64,000 nucleotides of DNA from Nitrosomonas sp. Is79A3 (GCF_000219585.1 NC_015731.1:3100001-3164000); one strand, 5' to 3'. Positions 9,107 to 19,271 are shown, numbered from the stretch's first letter. Made by a program: numbers and translations. The notes: generated by a model not told the origin, from the letters alone.

Positions 9107-9877
9107 TTAAGATTTATCTGCCAACTGTTTCGATTTCCGGTGGTGTAAAAAATAAAATCCGCCGCCAACAGATACCAGCAGTAATACGACAAATTCCATC
9201 AGACCAAAACCACCGCCATGACTACCATGGCCGCCACTACCACCGACACCAAAAGGAACACGGCCAGCAACAACTACATTACCCGCATCATCCTTTCTTT
9301 CTAGCAAAATCTCATAGTTCCCTTTTTCAAGTACTGCAGAAACCACTATAATTCCAGAAGCATGTTTCATATATGGAATGTAATTAATACCATGCTCGCC
9401 AGCACTGGGATCTGTGTGCCCGGGCCCTTCATGTTCCATTACATGATCCTGGTGATCACCCATATCATGGCCGCTGTGGTCTTCTTCATTGTTTGACCCT
9501 TCTTTACTTTTACTTACTGCCGCGCTTTTATGGCCATCGCTATGTCCTCCGCCGTGACCGTCATGTCCGGCTTTTACCAAACGCACAGCCAAGGGTATTT
9601 CACGAGAATCCCAGTCAGACAATTCTATAGTTAGTTGCACTCTACCAGGCGTTGGTATATTTGAACAATATGAGTGCATTGGCGGCAGATCGTTTTCAGG
9701 AACCTCATAAGCACTGAATGCGATTGGAAATTCAGCATTGGTTATCGTACACCCTCCTGCGTCATGATGACCTTCATGCGCCAGCATTAACTGTGCATAT
9801 ACCGGCAGTGCTAAAAAAGATGCCAATATGGCGCCGCTTAATCTTGCTACCCAACCACTTCTAGGAACTACCTTCAT
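9107..9877 (-). CDS. His-rich secreted protein with C-terminal membrane anchor, upstream of hao
   Basis: I do not recognise a characterised family. The 256-residue protein has a signal peptide (about 1-28, ending PVYA), a domain with an early HEGHHDAGGC, an extended His/Gly/Asp-rich stretch (about 104-165) suggestive of metal binding, a beta-rich part (about 170-210), a Gly/His linker, one membrane segment (about 226-246) and a basic tail (HHRKSKQ). GGAGAGAAC precedes the ATG. It lies 182 nt upstream of hao on the same strand, so a periplasmic role linked to copper or iron supply for nitrification is possible, but this rests on context only. Confidence 0.8.
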   Translation of the reverse strand: MKVVPRSGWVARLSGAILASFLALPVYAQLMLAHEGHHDAGGCTITNAEFPIAFSAYEVPENDLPPMHSYCSNIPTPGRVQLTIELSDWDSREIPLAVRLVKAGHDGHGGGHSDGHKSAAVSKSKEGSNNEEDHSGHDMGDHQDHVMEHEGPGHTDPSAGEHGINYIPYMKHASGIIVVSAVLEKGNYEILLERKDDAGNVVVAGRVPFGVGGSGGHGSHGGGFGLMEFVVLLLVSVGGGFYFLHHRKSKQLADKS

Positions 9878-10182
9878 GTTCTCTCCAATTTGTTATCTGT
9901 AAGCTAATTTTTTCATAATTATGTATGCTCAGAAATTCCGCCCGAACAACTTAGCACGGGATTGTATAACAAAAAATTCAGAATTTTAATCGAAATAAAA
10001 ATTTTTAGTCCTCTAACTTATAGATCTCCGGCAATTTCCTTGCTTATCAAGCAATGACAAATCGAGTTACCGTATACAACCAGCAAACAGAGGCTCTCAA
10101 TTTCTCAGCACAAACAATAGCCGGAATTTGATTTTGATCATAAACAAAATTTGCGGAATTGCACTATATAAATACATTAAAT
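9878..10182. other. Intergenic, no gene seen
   Basis: This AT-rich gap separates the glcF stop from the start of the His-rich gene. I see no convincing open frame, terminator or RNA. It presumably holds the promoter of the His-rich gene. Confidence 0.5.
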
Positions 10183-11433
10183 CTATTCACCACAGGCTAA
10201 TCGTTCATCAACCAATTCAATCCAGTGCTTGACAGATTTCGCGGTGCCACCTTGTAAATGCATCAGACAACCAATATTGCCAGTAGCAATTTGATCAGGT
10301 TTACCAGACTCCAGGGCGATCACTTTGTTTTTTAGTAATTGCTGCGAAAGTTCAGGTTGCAGAATTGAATACGTTCCGGCCGAACCGCAGCAAAGGTGTG
10401 CATTGGGAACTATGGTCAAGTCAAAACCGGCAGCAACCAATATTTTCTCAGTTACACCACGAATTTTCATGCCATGTTGCAAAGTACAAGGGGAGTGAAA
10501 AGACAGCTTTGTCTTACCGGTATTGATATTTCGCTTATCCATCAATCGCGCAATATTTTCGAGCTCAACATAGAGTATTTCGCTGATGTCTTTTGCAAGT
10601 GCTGATATTTTGGCCGCTTTCCCGGCATATACCGGATCATGCTGTAATAAGTGGCCATATTCTTTCACAGTTACACCACACCCGCTGGCTGTTACCACAA
10701 TCGCTTCAACCTCCTCCCGTTCTACCCATGACCACCACGCATCAATATTACGGCGCATATAATCCAAACTTTCCTGCTGGGCATTCAGGTGAAAAGTAAC
10801 AGCACCGCAACATCCCGCCTTCTCTGCCCTAATCAAAGCTATACCGAGATTATCCAGTACACGTGCAGTCGCTGCATTGATGTTGGGCGCTAATACCGGT
10901 TGCACACAACCATCAAGGACCAGCATTTTGCGCGCATGATTTGCGACAGGCCATTTTTTAGCGGGTTTAGACTTGACCGGGATTGTTTTTTTTAAACTTT
11001 CTGGCAGAAATGGACGCACTGCCTGCCCAGACTTAAGTAATACGTTGAATATCAATGCGTTTGGTAAGATCTTGCGTAGCATATAACGCACAATATCAGA
11101 TTTGATGTCACGTTTTACCTGCTTTTCAAGCAGATCGCGACTGATATCTACCAATTCTCCATATCGCACTCCTGATGGACAAGTTGTTTCACAGGCACGG
11201 CAAGTCAAACAACGATCCAGATGCAGTTGTGTTTTTTGCGTAACCGGCTGTCCTTCCATCATCTGCTTCATCAGATAAATACGACCGCGCGGACTATCCA
11301 GTTCGTCGCCCAGAATCTGATAAGTCGGGCAAGTAGCCAAACAAAAACCGCAATGCACACAACTGCGTAGAATGGCGTCTGCTTCCTGTCCTTGCGGAGA
11401 ATTTCTTATAAAATCAGCGAGCTTAGTTTGCAT
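10183..11433 (-). CDS. glcF: Glycolate oxidase iron-sulfur subunit GlcF
   Basis: Electron-transfer subunit of membrane-associated glycolate dehydrogenase GlcDEF. Two ferredoxin-type 4Fe-4S motifs are visible at Cys25/28/31/35 and Cys75/78/81/85. Two CCG-type cysteine-rich domains (GCCGAVTF and LCCGSAG) follow. The length of 416 residues is typical. The gene starts immediately after the glcE stop with no gap, and it ends the four-gene operon garR-glcD-glcE-glcF. Confidence 0.95.
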   Translation of the reverse strand: MQTKLADFIRNSPQGQEADAILRSCVHCGFCLATCPTYQILGDELDSPRGRIYLMKQMMEGQPVTQKTQLHLDRCLTCRACETTCPSGVRYGELVDISRDLLEKQVKRDIKSDIVRYMLRKILPNALIFNVLLKSGQAVRPFLPESLKKTIPVKSKPAKKWPVANHARKMLVLDGCVQPVLAPNINAATARVLDNLGIALIRAEKAGCCGAVTFHLNAQQESLDYMRRNIDAWWSWVEREEVEAIVVTASGCGVTVKEYGHLLQHDPVYAGKAAKISALAKDISEILYVELENIARLMDKRNINTGKTKLSFHSPCTLQHGMKIRGVTEKILVAAGFDLTIVPNAHLCCGSAGTYSILQPELSQQLLKNKVIALESGKPDQIATGNIGCLMHLQGGTAKSVKHWIELVDERLACGE

Positions 11434-12507
11434 TTACATCTCAGAGTAGAGTCGGCCAGGATTCAAGATCCCCGACGGATCAAATTTTTCTTTCAGCGCA
11501 CAATGAATTTTTCTCATGCCGGGATCAAGCGGATGAAACACGGAAATACCCGGCTCATTGCTGCGAAACAAGGTGGCATGCCCCCCCGCATCTTTCGCTG
11601 TTTTGCGAATGGCTACTGCATCCAATTTTTCATCACCCAGTAGCCAGCGCAAACCACCATTCCATTCTATTAGCTGTTCTCCAGGTAAATTTAGAGGCGG
11701 TGTTGCCGGATTGATCGATAAACGCCACAGAGAGTCAGCAGACTGGAAAAAGCTATGCGTTTGTTCGCGTATCGATTCCCAGAAAATTTCACATTCACGT
11801 AATTCTTCACCGCCCAATTTTAACTGGGCTGCGCGTACCGCGGACTCAGCACCGGATAACCTGAGAAACAGCTCACCATTCCTATAACATGTCGCAGAAA
11901 TCGGCAGCGGCTTACCGGCCCATTGATTCATATTCTCGATGGCTGTAGCTTCATCCATCTGCATATGCAGAGTTATTTCGGTCATCGGCTTCGGCAAGAC
12001 TTTGAGCGAGACTTCAAGCAACATCCCCAGTGTGCCCATAGCACCGACCATCAGTCGCGAAACATCATAACCCGCAACATTCTTCATCACCTGCCCGCCG
12101 AAACTTAGATCATCCCCTTTGCCATTGAGTAACCGGACACCCAGCACAAAATCGCGCACCGAACCGACAGCAGCACGGCGCGGACCTGACAAACCGGCAG
12201 CAATACAGCCACCCAATGTTGCCGCCGCGCCAAAATGAGGCGGCTCAAACGCCAGCATTTGTCCCTTTTGGTCCAGCGCAGCTTCCAAATCAGCCAGACG
12301 GGTGCCTGCACGCGCTGTGATGACCAACTCAGTCGGTTCATACTCGATAATGCCGCTGTAAGCTGTCGCATCCAGTATCGTGTTACTTTGTGTCATTACC
12401 GCGTTGCCATAAAAGTCTTTAGTGCCGCCACCGCGTATCTGCAGCGTGGATTTGTGTTCAGCCGCTGTACAAATAATTTCTTTATATTGCTCAAAAATGG
12501 CTTGCAT
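11434..12507 (-). CDS. glcE: Glycolate oxidase FAD-binding subunit GlcE
   Basis: FAD-linked subunit of glycolate dehydrogenase, a shorter homologue of GlcD. The N-terminal PCMH-type FAD-binding region includes LQIRGGGTKDFYG (about 22-34) and the GGCIAAGLSGPRR loop (about 104-116). The C terminus ends FDPSGILNPGR, characteristic of this oxidase family. The length of 357 residues is usual for GlcE. It starts 5 nt after the glcD stop. Confidence 0.94.
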   Translation of the reverse strand: MQAIFEQYKEIICTAAEHKSTLQIRGGGTKDFYGNAVMTQSNTILDATAYSGIIEYEPTELVITARAGTRLADLEAALDQKGQMLAFEPPHFGAAATLGGCIAAGLSGPRRAAVGSVRDFVLGVRLLNGKGDDLSFGGQVMKNVAGYDVSRLMVGAMGTLGMLLEVSLKVLPKPMTEITLHMQMDEATAIENMNQWAGKPLPISATCYRNGELFLRLSGAESAVRAAQLKLGGEELRECEIFWESIREQTHSFFQSADSLWRLSINPATPPLNLPGEQLIEWNGGLRWLLGDEKLDAVAIRKTAKDAGGHATLFRSNEPGISVFHPLDPGMRKIHCALKEKFDPSGILNPGRLYSEM

Positions 12508-12512
12508 GGACT

Positions 12513-13967
12513 TTAAAAACGCGGCAATTCAGCAAATTTTTCTTCACCGCGATGCACATGCATCGCACCCAATTCTGCACAGCGATGTAGTGTGGGCACG
12601 GCTTTACCGGGATTGAGCAGTCCTGCAGGATCAAATGCCGCCTTCACCGCATGAAACATTTCCAGTTCGCCCGTGTTAAATTGGCTACACATCTGATTGA
12701 TTTTCTCCATCCCCACACCATGCTCTCCGGTGATCGTGCCACCGGCATGAATACACATTTCCAGTATTTTTCCGCCAAATTCTTCCGTTCTCTCCAGTTC
12801 ACCCGGTTGATTGGCGTCGTACAGAATCAGCGGATGCAGGTTGCCATCTCCAGCATGGAACACATTCATACAGCGCAATCCATATTCCTGGGAAAGTTTT
12901 TCAATGCCGTCCAACACATCCGCCAGATGCTTGCGCGGAATGGTGCCGTCCATACAGTAATAATCCGGCGAAACCCTGCCCGCTGCCGGGAATGCCGCTT
13001 TACGCCCGGCCCAGAACCTGAGCCGCTCAGCTTCATTTCGAGAAGTGCTGATTTTAGTCGCGCCACTTTGCTGCATGATGGCATAAATGCGCTCGATTTC
13101 ATCGGCCACTTCTTCAGTGCCTCCATCCGATTCACACAACAAAATTGCCGCTGCATCCAGGTCATAACCCGCATGCAAAAATTCTTCCACCGCATGGATG
13201 GTAATTCTATCCATCATTTCCATACCGGCAGGAATAATGCCCGCACCAATCACATTCGCCACCGCATTGCCTGCTTTATGCACATCATCAAACGCAGCCA
13301 TTACTAGTTGCGCCTTTTCGGGTAGCGGAATCAGCTTCACCGTAACTTCCGTGACAATGCCCAGCATACCTTCACTGCCCGTCATCAACGCCAGCAAATC
13401 ATACCCCGCACTATCCAGGCTTTCGCCGCCAATTTCCAGACATTCGCCATCGATAGTCAGAACACGCAATTTGAGAATGTTATGCACTGTCAGGCCATAT
13501 TTTAGGCAATGCACACCGCCTGAGTTTTCCGCCACATTGCCGCCAATCGAACAAGCAATTTGTGACGAAGGATCCGGTGCATAATACAAACCATACGCCG
13601 CCACCGCCTCACTGATCGCCAAATTCCTGACGCCCGGCTGAACCCGCGCCATGCGTGCGAGCGGGTCAATCGCGATGATTTGGTTCAGCTTGGCAAGTGA
13701 CAACAGGACACCTTGGGCATGCGGCAATGCACCGCCTGACAGACCTGTTCCCGCGCCCCGCGCCACTACAGGCGTTTGGGTTGCATAGCAAAGCTTGAGG
13801 ATTTTGATGATTTGTTCTTCCGTGCGCGGCAAAACAACCACCAGCGGCAATTGCCGGTAAGCCGACAGACCATCGCACTCATACGGCCTCAAATCCTCGG
13901 TTTCATACAACACCGCCTCTGGAGGTAAAAAAGACCGCAAATTATTGACGAGTTCTTGAGGAGACAT
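12513..13967 (-). CDS. glcD: Glycolate oxidase catalytic subunit GlcD
   Basis: FAD-dependent subunit that oxidises glycolate to glyoxylate. Conserved parts include RGAGTGLSGGALP (about 70-82), the FAD loop SIGGNVAENSGG, HAGDGNLHPLILY, GEHGVGMEK, and FDPAGLLNPGK near the C terminus. The length of 484 residues fits. It begins 4 nt after the garR-like stop, so the operon is tight. In autotrophs this enzyme salvages glycolate from Rubisco oxygenation. Confidence 0.95.
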   Translation of the reverse strand: MSPQELVNNLRSFLPPEAVLYETEDLRPYECDGLSAYRQLPLVVVLPRTEEQIIKILKLCYATQTPVVARGAGTGLSGGALPHAQGVLLSLAKLNQIIAIDPLARMARVQPGVRNLAISEAVAAYGLYYAPDPSSQIACSIGGNVAENSGGVHCLKYGLTVHNILKLRVLTIDGECLEIGGESLDSAGYDLLALMTGSEGMLGIVTEVTVKLIPLPEKAQLVMAAFDDVHKAGNAVANVIGAGIIPAGMEMMDRITIHAVEEFLHAGYDLDAAAILLCESDGGTEEVADEIERIYAIMQQSGATKISTSRNEAERLRFWAGRKAAFPAAGRVSPDYYCMDGTIPRKHLADVLDGIEKLSQEYGLRCMNVFHAGDGNLHPLILYDANQPGELERTEEFGGKILEMCIHAGGTITGEHGVGMEKINQMCSQFNTGELEMFHAVKAAFDPAGLLNPGKAVPTLHRCAELGAMHVHRGEEKFAELPRF

Positions 13968-13971
13968 ACAA

Positions 13972-14877
13972 TTATTCCGGATGCTTTTGAATTTCGTGAT
14001 TGGCCAATTTTTCCAGCATTTTTACAATGGCCGAATTATCCCATTTCGCGCCGCCATGTGCGAGACAGGCAGAAAACAATTCGCGCACAGTTGCGGTATT
14101 GGGCAGGCTAACCCCCAAAGTGGAAGCACTCGCCAAGGCAATATCCAAATCTTTTTGATGCAACTCGATGCGAAAACCCGGTTCAAAATTCCGCTGGATC
14201 ATGCGCTCGCCATGCACTTCCAGCACACGCGAAGCTGCAAAACCGCCCAGCAAAGCCTGCCGCACCTTTTCCGGATCGGCACCCGCCTTGGATGCAAACA
14301 GCAATGCCTCAGCCACGGCTTCAATGGTTGATGACACAATAATTTGATTGGCGACTTTACAAATCTGACCGGCACCCGTCTCACCCACATGGGTAACTGT
14401 CTTACCCATCAATTCGAGCACCGGTTTAATCCTTGCAAATACCGCGGCGCTTGCACCCACCATAATCGTCAGCGTCGCATTTTGCGCGCCCACATCGCCG
14501 CCTGATACCGGCGCATCGGCATATTCATGCCCCAGCCCATTCAACCGTGTCGCAAACTTGCGTGTTTCCAATGGCGAGATCGAACTCATATCCACAATCA
14601 TCTTGGCCTGATCAGAATGGGGTTCTAAGCCCTCAACAACGCCATTCTCCCCGAATAACACTTTCTCCACATCCGGCGTATCCGGCAACATCGTAATAAC
14701 AATATCCGCATGCTGCGCCACCACCTTAGGCGAAGAAAATGCTCTACCGCCCAGCGCAACCAAATCTGTAGGCACGCCACTGCGCGAATGCAAGAACAAA
14801 CTGTGTCCGCCCTTGATCAAATGCCCGGCCATAGGCTTGCCCATAATACCCAGACCGATAAAACCGATATTTGCCAT
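13972..14877 (-). CDS. garR: 2-hydroxy-3-oxopropionate (tartronate semialdehyde) reductase
   Basis: NAD(P)-dependent beta-hydroxyacid dehydrogenase of 301 residues. It has the Rossmann motif GFIGLGIMGKPM (about 5-16), the substrate-binding DAPVSGGDVGA (about 121-131) and the catalytic lysine Lys174 in GAGQICKVANQ. As the first gene before glcD-glcE-glcF it most likely reduces tartronate semialdehyde to glycerate in the glycerate pathway. The related glxR name would be equally suitable. The glyoxylate carboligase that must supply the substrate is not in the window. Confidence 0.9.
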   Translation of the reverse strand: MANIGFIGLGIMGKPMAGHLIKGGHSLFLHSRSGVPTDLVALGGRAFSSPKVVAQHADIVITMLPDTPDVEKVLFGENGVVEGLEPHSDQAKMIVDMSSISPLETRKFATRLNGLGHEYADAPVSGGDVGAQNATLTIMVGASAAVFARIKPVLELMGKTVTHVGETGAGQICKVANQIIVSSTIEAVAEALLFASKAGADPEKVRQALLGGFAASRVLEVHGERMIQRNFEPGFRIELHQKDLDIALASASTLGVSLPNTATVRELFSACLAHGGAKWDNSAIVKMLEKLANHEIQKHPE

Positions 14878-14958
14878 AGCTGCTTACTTAGTTAGAAAGT
14901 GAATAGTCGAATGATATGTCGACAGCAGGAATAACGAAAGAAAAAACTATTGCTAGCG

Positions 14959-15879
14959 CTAAGATGACCGGGCCCGCCACAGCGCCGCCAGCGAACTGCC
15001 GACCAAAGAATGCATCAGCACGGAAATCGCCCCCACAACCGGTGCCAGCGGCAGCAACGGAAATGCCTGTTTGGCCAGCACGATAGCCAGGCCGGAATTC
15101 TGCATGCCGACTTCAATCGAGATAGTGCGGGCGCTCTGTGTCTGACAACCGAGGATCCGTGCGAGTTGATAGCCAATCAGAAAACCGCCGCCATGCAACA
15201 ACGCAACCGCGAGAATCAGCGCGCCGCCATGCTTGAGAATGGTCTCAGCATTGGCTGCAAACACCACCGCGCAGATCACGCACACCCCCAGCACCGACAG
15301 CAGCGGCGCGACAGGCATCACGCGCTGCACAAGCTGCGGCACCCAGCGATTGAGCAAAACGCCCAGCACAACAGGTAGAATCACGACTTGCAGGGTTTGT
15401 TTGAACAACATCCAGGTATCCACCGGAACCAGCGTGCCCGCAAATAATTGCGTCAGTACCGGCGTCAGAATCACCGCCGCCAACGTGGAGCAAACGGTCA
15501 TCACCACTGACAGCGCCACATCAGCTTTCGCGATATAAGACACCAGATTCGAAGCCGTGCCGCCAGGACAGCAGCCCACCAGAATCAACCCGACCGCAAA
15601 ATGCACCGGCAAATCAAGCCCCGTTGCAATTCCCCAAGCCAGCAAGGGCATGATGGTATATTGCGCGGCAAACCCAATTGCCACCACCCCCGGCATGCGG
15701 GCGATCCGGCGGAAATCATCGAAGGTTAAGGTCAATCCCATGCACAGCATGACAAAAGCCAGAATCAACACCACAACCGGCCCCTGATTCAGCGGCAGCA
15801 ACCACTCCGGCGAGGACAAAGCCAAAGCACCGGCCAATATCATCCAGAGCGGAAACAACAGGGTCAATCTTTGCAGCAT
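14959..15879 (-). CDS. BASS-family (bile acid:sodium symporter-like) transporter
   Basis: A 306-residue integral membrane protein with about ten hydrophobic segments. It carries family features such as FVMLCMGLTLTFDDF (about 37-51), GCCPGGTASNLVSYIAKADVALSV (shown to 20: GCCPGGTASNLVSYIAKADV) and SIEVGMQNSGLAIVLA. The ATG at 15879 is chosen because the upstream extension is polar, has no family resemblance and overlaps the methyltransferase. The gene is 81 nt upstream of garR on the same strand. Plant BASS6 exports glycolate, so a role with the glc operon is possible, but the substrate cannot be read from sequence. Confidence 0.88.
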   Translation of the reverse strand: MLQRLTLLFPLWMILAGALALSSPEWLLPLNQGPVVVLILAFVMLCMGLTLTFDDFRRIARMPGVVAIGFAAQYTIMPLLAWGIATGLDLPVHFAVGLILVGCCPGGTASNLVSYIAKADVALSVVMTVCSTLAAVILTPVLTQLFAGTLVPVDTWMLFKQTLQVVILPVVLGVLLNRWVPQLVQRVMPVAPLLSVLGVCVICAVVFAANAETILKHGGALILAVALLHGGGFLIGYQLARILGCQTQSARTISIEVGMQNSGLAIVLAKQAFPLLPLAPVVGAISVLMHSLVGSSLAALWRARSS

Positions 15880-15904
15880 AGGGGTTTGTCGGATCCGTTT
15901 AGAT

Positions 15905-16618
15905 TTATGGCATGGAAGAACGCGCAAATAACAAGGTATGGTGCTGCCCGTACTGATTGACGATACGGTTGGCTTGCAAACCGGCCGCTGCGGCCATTGT
16001 CTGCAACGTTGAGAAATACTCCGGATAGTCGTGATCATGCACATGCGTGCACGCTTCCTCCAATTGATCCGGCGGTATTTTGCTCCAGGTGTCGCGCATC
16101 CATTTCAGATAACCATCCAAATAATCCTCGCGGCTCTGGTTTTCCTCACGCACCACATCCACCAGAATCAACCAGCCTTTCTCGGCCAGACAACGCCCAA
16201 CGGCCTGGAAAAAACGTGCTTTATCCGCAGACGTCAAATGATGCACCGCAAATCCGGTGAAAATCACATCCCAGGTTTTGCCGGTGGCTTCGACAGCTTC
16301 CAGCAGATCGCCCTGCGTCAGCGTAATCGCTGAACCATGCAAGTCGGCCAAATAACCGCGCGCTTCGATCAACGCCGCTTCGGACAAATCAACGCCTTCA
16401 TACACCGCCGGAGGAGATTGCTTTAGGCAATGCGCCAGATAGCGCGCATTGCCACAACCCAAATCCAGCAAACGGTAACGCCCGGTATCCTCGCGCAAGC
16501 TCAACAGCCGCCCCACGCCCGCGTAGATTTCCTGATGAAACATGTAATTGTGTTGCGTGATCAGATCGTACAACGACCAGGAACGCGTAAAGATGGTGGT
16601 TGATTCAGCAGATGTCAT
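15905..16618 (-). CDS. Class I SAM-dependent methyltransferase
   Basis: The 237-residue protein has the SAM-binding motif LLDLGCGNARYL (about 49-60), an acidic second motif (YEGVDLSEAAL), and the post-motif region DVIFTGFAVHHL. The fold is clear, but the substrate is not predictable. It ends 25 nt before the chosen BASS start on the same strand, so the two may be co-transcribed. Confidence 0.85.
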   Translation of the reverse strand: MTSAESTTIFTRSWSLYDLITQHNYMFHQEIYAGVGRLLSLREDTGRYRLLDLGCGNARYLAHCLKQSPPAVYEGVDLSEAALIEARGYLADLHGSAITLTQGDLLEAVEATGKTWDVIFTGFAVHHLTSADKARFFQAVGRCLAEKGWLILVDVVREENQSREDYLDGYLKWMRDTWSKIPPDQLEEACTHVHDHDYPEYFSTLQTMAAAAGLQANRIVNQYGQHHTLLFARSSMP

Positions 16619-16795
16619 CAGTGATTAAATAAGAAAACTCAGTAGGTAGCACTGTACATGAAATTTAAGCGATGGTGGATGCCATTCAAGCTTCATGACA
16701 GATGACGCTGCGCTTATCCGCCCTACAGAACTTTCACATTTCGCGAAACAAAATGGGAGCCTAAGTCCCCATTCTGGATTAAATATAAGCCTAAT

Positions 16796-17806
16796 TTAAA
16801 TTACTGATTCTTTTCTGCGGCGTGCCATGAAACCCAGTAGGCATGAACCTGCCAACAGCATTATGTAGGTGGAAGGCTCTGGGACGGCGGATAGCACCAA
16901 TGCGTATGGAGAGGAGGCTGCTGCAAATACAGTCGGGGAATCGGAGCCGCTTTTGAATTCGAAGATATGGTCGGTAAAAACGCTTGCTACCAGAAGACTG
17001 CCATCGTCACGAAACTCCATATTAGCAGCACCATACATTCCTCCATCCAATGTCTTGACATGTGTTCCGGTGTGAATGTCGTAGACCTCTACCTCGCCGA
17101 TCCAATAATCGCTGACATACAACAAACCGTCCGGACCGAACATCGCGCCGTTCCCATACTCTATCTCAGGTGTCGACAGGTTAGCCAGCCGAGCGCCGGT
17201 CGCGCCATCGAAATGGGCGACGTAGCCGTCCCAACCCATTGCTACGTATAGATCCCCGTCAGGACCCCAGGCGCTCCCGATGAACCCCGGGTTTCGTTCG
17301 CTGGGTTCGGTTGTGGCAAATACACCCATTGATGCCCCGGTTTTTCCATCGAAACGGAACACTTTGCTCCCATCATGAGCTCCAGGGTCACTTACGTATA
17401 AGTTTCCGTCTGGACCGAAGTTTAAACCGATCGGCTGGCCCATCTGGCTATCCGACACAAACGTTTCCAGAAATTTCCCAGTTTGGCTATCGAACTCCAG
17501 TATGTTCGAGCCGGAGCCGATGTACAGGTTACCGTCTGGGCCAATAGTCATGCTTTGGGGCTGACCCATCCCACCTGTACCCGAAGGGATAAGAACGCCG
17601 GCAAAGGCACCGGTGTTTGCGTCGTAACGAAGGATATCGTTGGAAGCAATGCTGCCGACCAGAAGATATTGGTCTTTGGCAACTGCCGGTAGACCCATCA
17701 GCAACATAACCAACCCTAAGGTAGCCAAACGCGCGACACTGCCTGCACGAGCAAAGTCACGTACCTTCATAACATCAACTATCTTTTGAAAAAAAGATTT
17801 TTTCAT
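16796..17806 (-). CDS. PEP-CTERM protein with NHL-type beta-propeller
   Basis: Secreted protein of 336 residues. The N terminus holds a long signal region (hydrophobic about 24-43, ending AVAKD). Repeated FGPDGNLYVSD-type blades at about 45-residue spacing (TIGPDGNLYIGSG, WGPDGDLYVAMG, FGPDGLLYVSDY) indicate a six-bladed NHL/SMP-30-like propeller. The C terminus is a PEP-CTERM sorting signal: VPEPSTYIMLLAGSCLLGF then ARRRKE. Exosortase would remove this tail at the outer face of the membrane. It is the downstream member of three consecutive PEP-CTERM genes. Confidence 0.92.
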   Translation of the reverse strand: MKKSFFQKIVDVMKVRDFARAGSVARLATLGLVMLLMGLPAVAKDQYLLVGSIASNDILRYDANTGAFAGVLIPSGTGGMGQPQSMTIGPDGNLYIGSGSNILEFDSQTGKFLETFVSDSQMGQPIGLNFGPDGNLYVSDPGAHDGSKVFRFDGKTGASMGVFATTEPSERNPGFIGSAWGPDGDLYVAMGWDGYVAHFDGATGARLANLSTPEIEYGNGAMFGPDGLLYVSDYWIGEVEVYDIHTGTHVKTLDGGMYGAANMEFRDDGSLLVASVFTDHIFEFKSGSDSPTVFAAASSPYALVLSAVPEPSTYIMLLAGSCLLGFMARRRKESVI

Positions 17807-17905
17807 GCTGATCCTCCTTTAAAGTACTACCCCAATCTTTACCAGCTTTCTTTTATATGTCTCTATTCTTTTATGAATATAAATAGAAATTATCAGAATA
17901 TACAA

Positions 17906-18652
17906 TTACATGGACATGGCGTTTTCTTTTCTACGACGTGCAATAAAACCCAACAAGCCAAGCCCTGCCAGCAACATCGCATAAGTTTCCGGCTCAGGCA
18001 CTACCGAAACTACGAACTCAGACAAAGCAAAATTGCCGTTGGCGGGTTGTCGGCCCGAACCGCCATGCGGCAAGGAAGGATCGGGTATCGCTTCCAGCCG
18101 AAATCCGGTGACACCGCTTGCAGTGAGTAAGCTGCCTATGGTGTAAGTCGGAAACTGATTCGCGCCACCGGATACCAGTATCGAAAAATCTGGCAACCCG
18201 GTAAAAGTTTCCCCTTCGGTTGATGACATAAGCATAGGATTAATCGGTATCCAATTGGCTGTCACGTCACCGCCGTTGGCGAGTCCATCGGCAAACAAAT
18301 CACGACTGTCCGTTGTGTAAGAAAGGCGAAAATGTCCCAAACTGTGCGCCGGAGCAGCTAGAAGGTCATGATGATAAAGCAAAAAATTCACAGATGCGTG
18401 ATTGAATGTTTGATCGCTTTGCGTTTCCCACACGATAATTTGCGTACTGGTTTGGTGCGGAAAGACAGCCCATGAAGTCCAATCTGGACCAGATATAATG
18501 CCATCGATCGTTTTATCGGGAGTTAAATCTGAATTTTGGCTAAACGTTGCGGTTGCGTTCTGTAAAGGCACATTCGCTCCTTGCGACTGAGCGGCGAAAC
18601 CCAAGCTTAGAACTAGCAAAGCGAAGAAAATGCTGATTCGATTCAATTTCAT
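17906..18652 (-). CDS. PEP-CTERM protein, discoidin/F5-8-like middle region
   Basis: The ATG at 18652 gives a signal peptide (MKLNRISIFFALLVLSLGFA, cleaved near SQGA-N) and 248 residues. Near the N terminus, NATATFSQN, DGIISGPDWTSWAVF and QIIVWETQSDQTFN resemble the start of discoidin-type carbohydrate-binding domains; this assignment is tentative. The C terminus is a clear PEP-CTERM signal (VPEPETYAMLLAGLGLLGF, then ARRRKEN). It lies between two other PEP-CTERM genes on the same strand. Confidence 0.88.
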   Translation of the reverse strand: MKLNRISIFFALLVLSLGFAAQSQGANVPLQNATATFSQNSDLTPDKTIDGIISGPDWTSWAVFPHQTSTQIIVWETQSDQTFNHASVNFLLYHHDLLAAPAHSLGHFRLSYTTDSRDLFADGLANGGDVTANWIPINPMLMSSTEGETFTGLPDFSILVSGGANQFPTYTIGSLLTASGVTGFRLEAIPDPSLPHGGSGRQPANGNFALSEFVVSVVPEPETYAMLLAGLGLLGFIARRRKENAMSM

Positions 18653-19271
18653 TTGCTGCCTCACCTCAAAGAATAGAAAAAAATGGAACACTCGCTATTT
18701 GCTGCGGGGATGCTTTATTGTAAATTTGAATTACGCTTCAGTTACTTTTCTGCGATGTGCCGCAATACTCAACAAACCAAGCCCTGCAAGCAGCATCGCA
18801 TATGTCTCTGGCTCTGGAACTAGAGGAAGAGGAGTGTCGCCATATTCAATTACATATCCAATGGGTTCACCTCTATGAAATGGGCTGTCGGTGTAATCAA
18901 CCCACAAGCCTATTTGATAGTTAGTGAAGACATAATCTTCTCCACCGACATTGTTTGGATCGTCACGCCACCAAGATGTATAGGTAAAGGCCTGCCCTGT
19001 TTCTGGACCATTACGCCATGTGAACTGATTAATTGGAGCACCAGCATCAGAACCTCCCAGCCACGCAAAAGAACCACCAGCTATATCATTTGAAACAAAC
19101 CAATTTTCGTCGGCACTTGTAATGGTTGCGAGATAGCCATGCATGCCATCAAAAGTAGAAGCTTGTGCAAAGGTAAATGCATCTGTTGCAGAAGTAGGGG
19201 TACTGATGAATTCATACCAGTGACCGGTGTTCCCCCATTGCATAGGTGCGGCCATAACACTGGTAGAGGAT

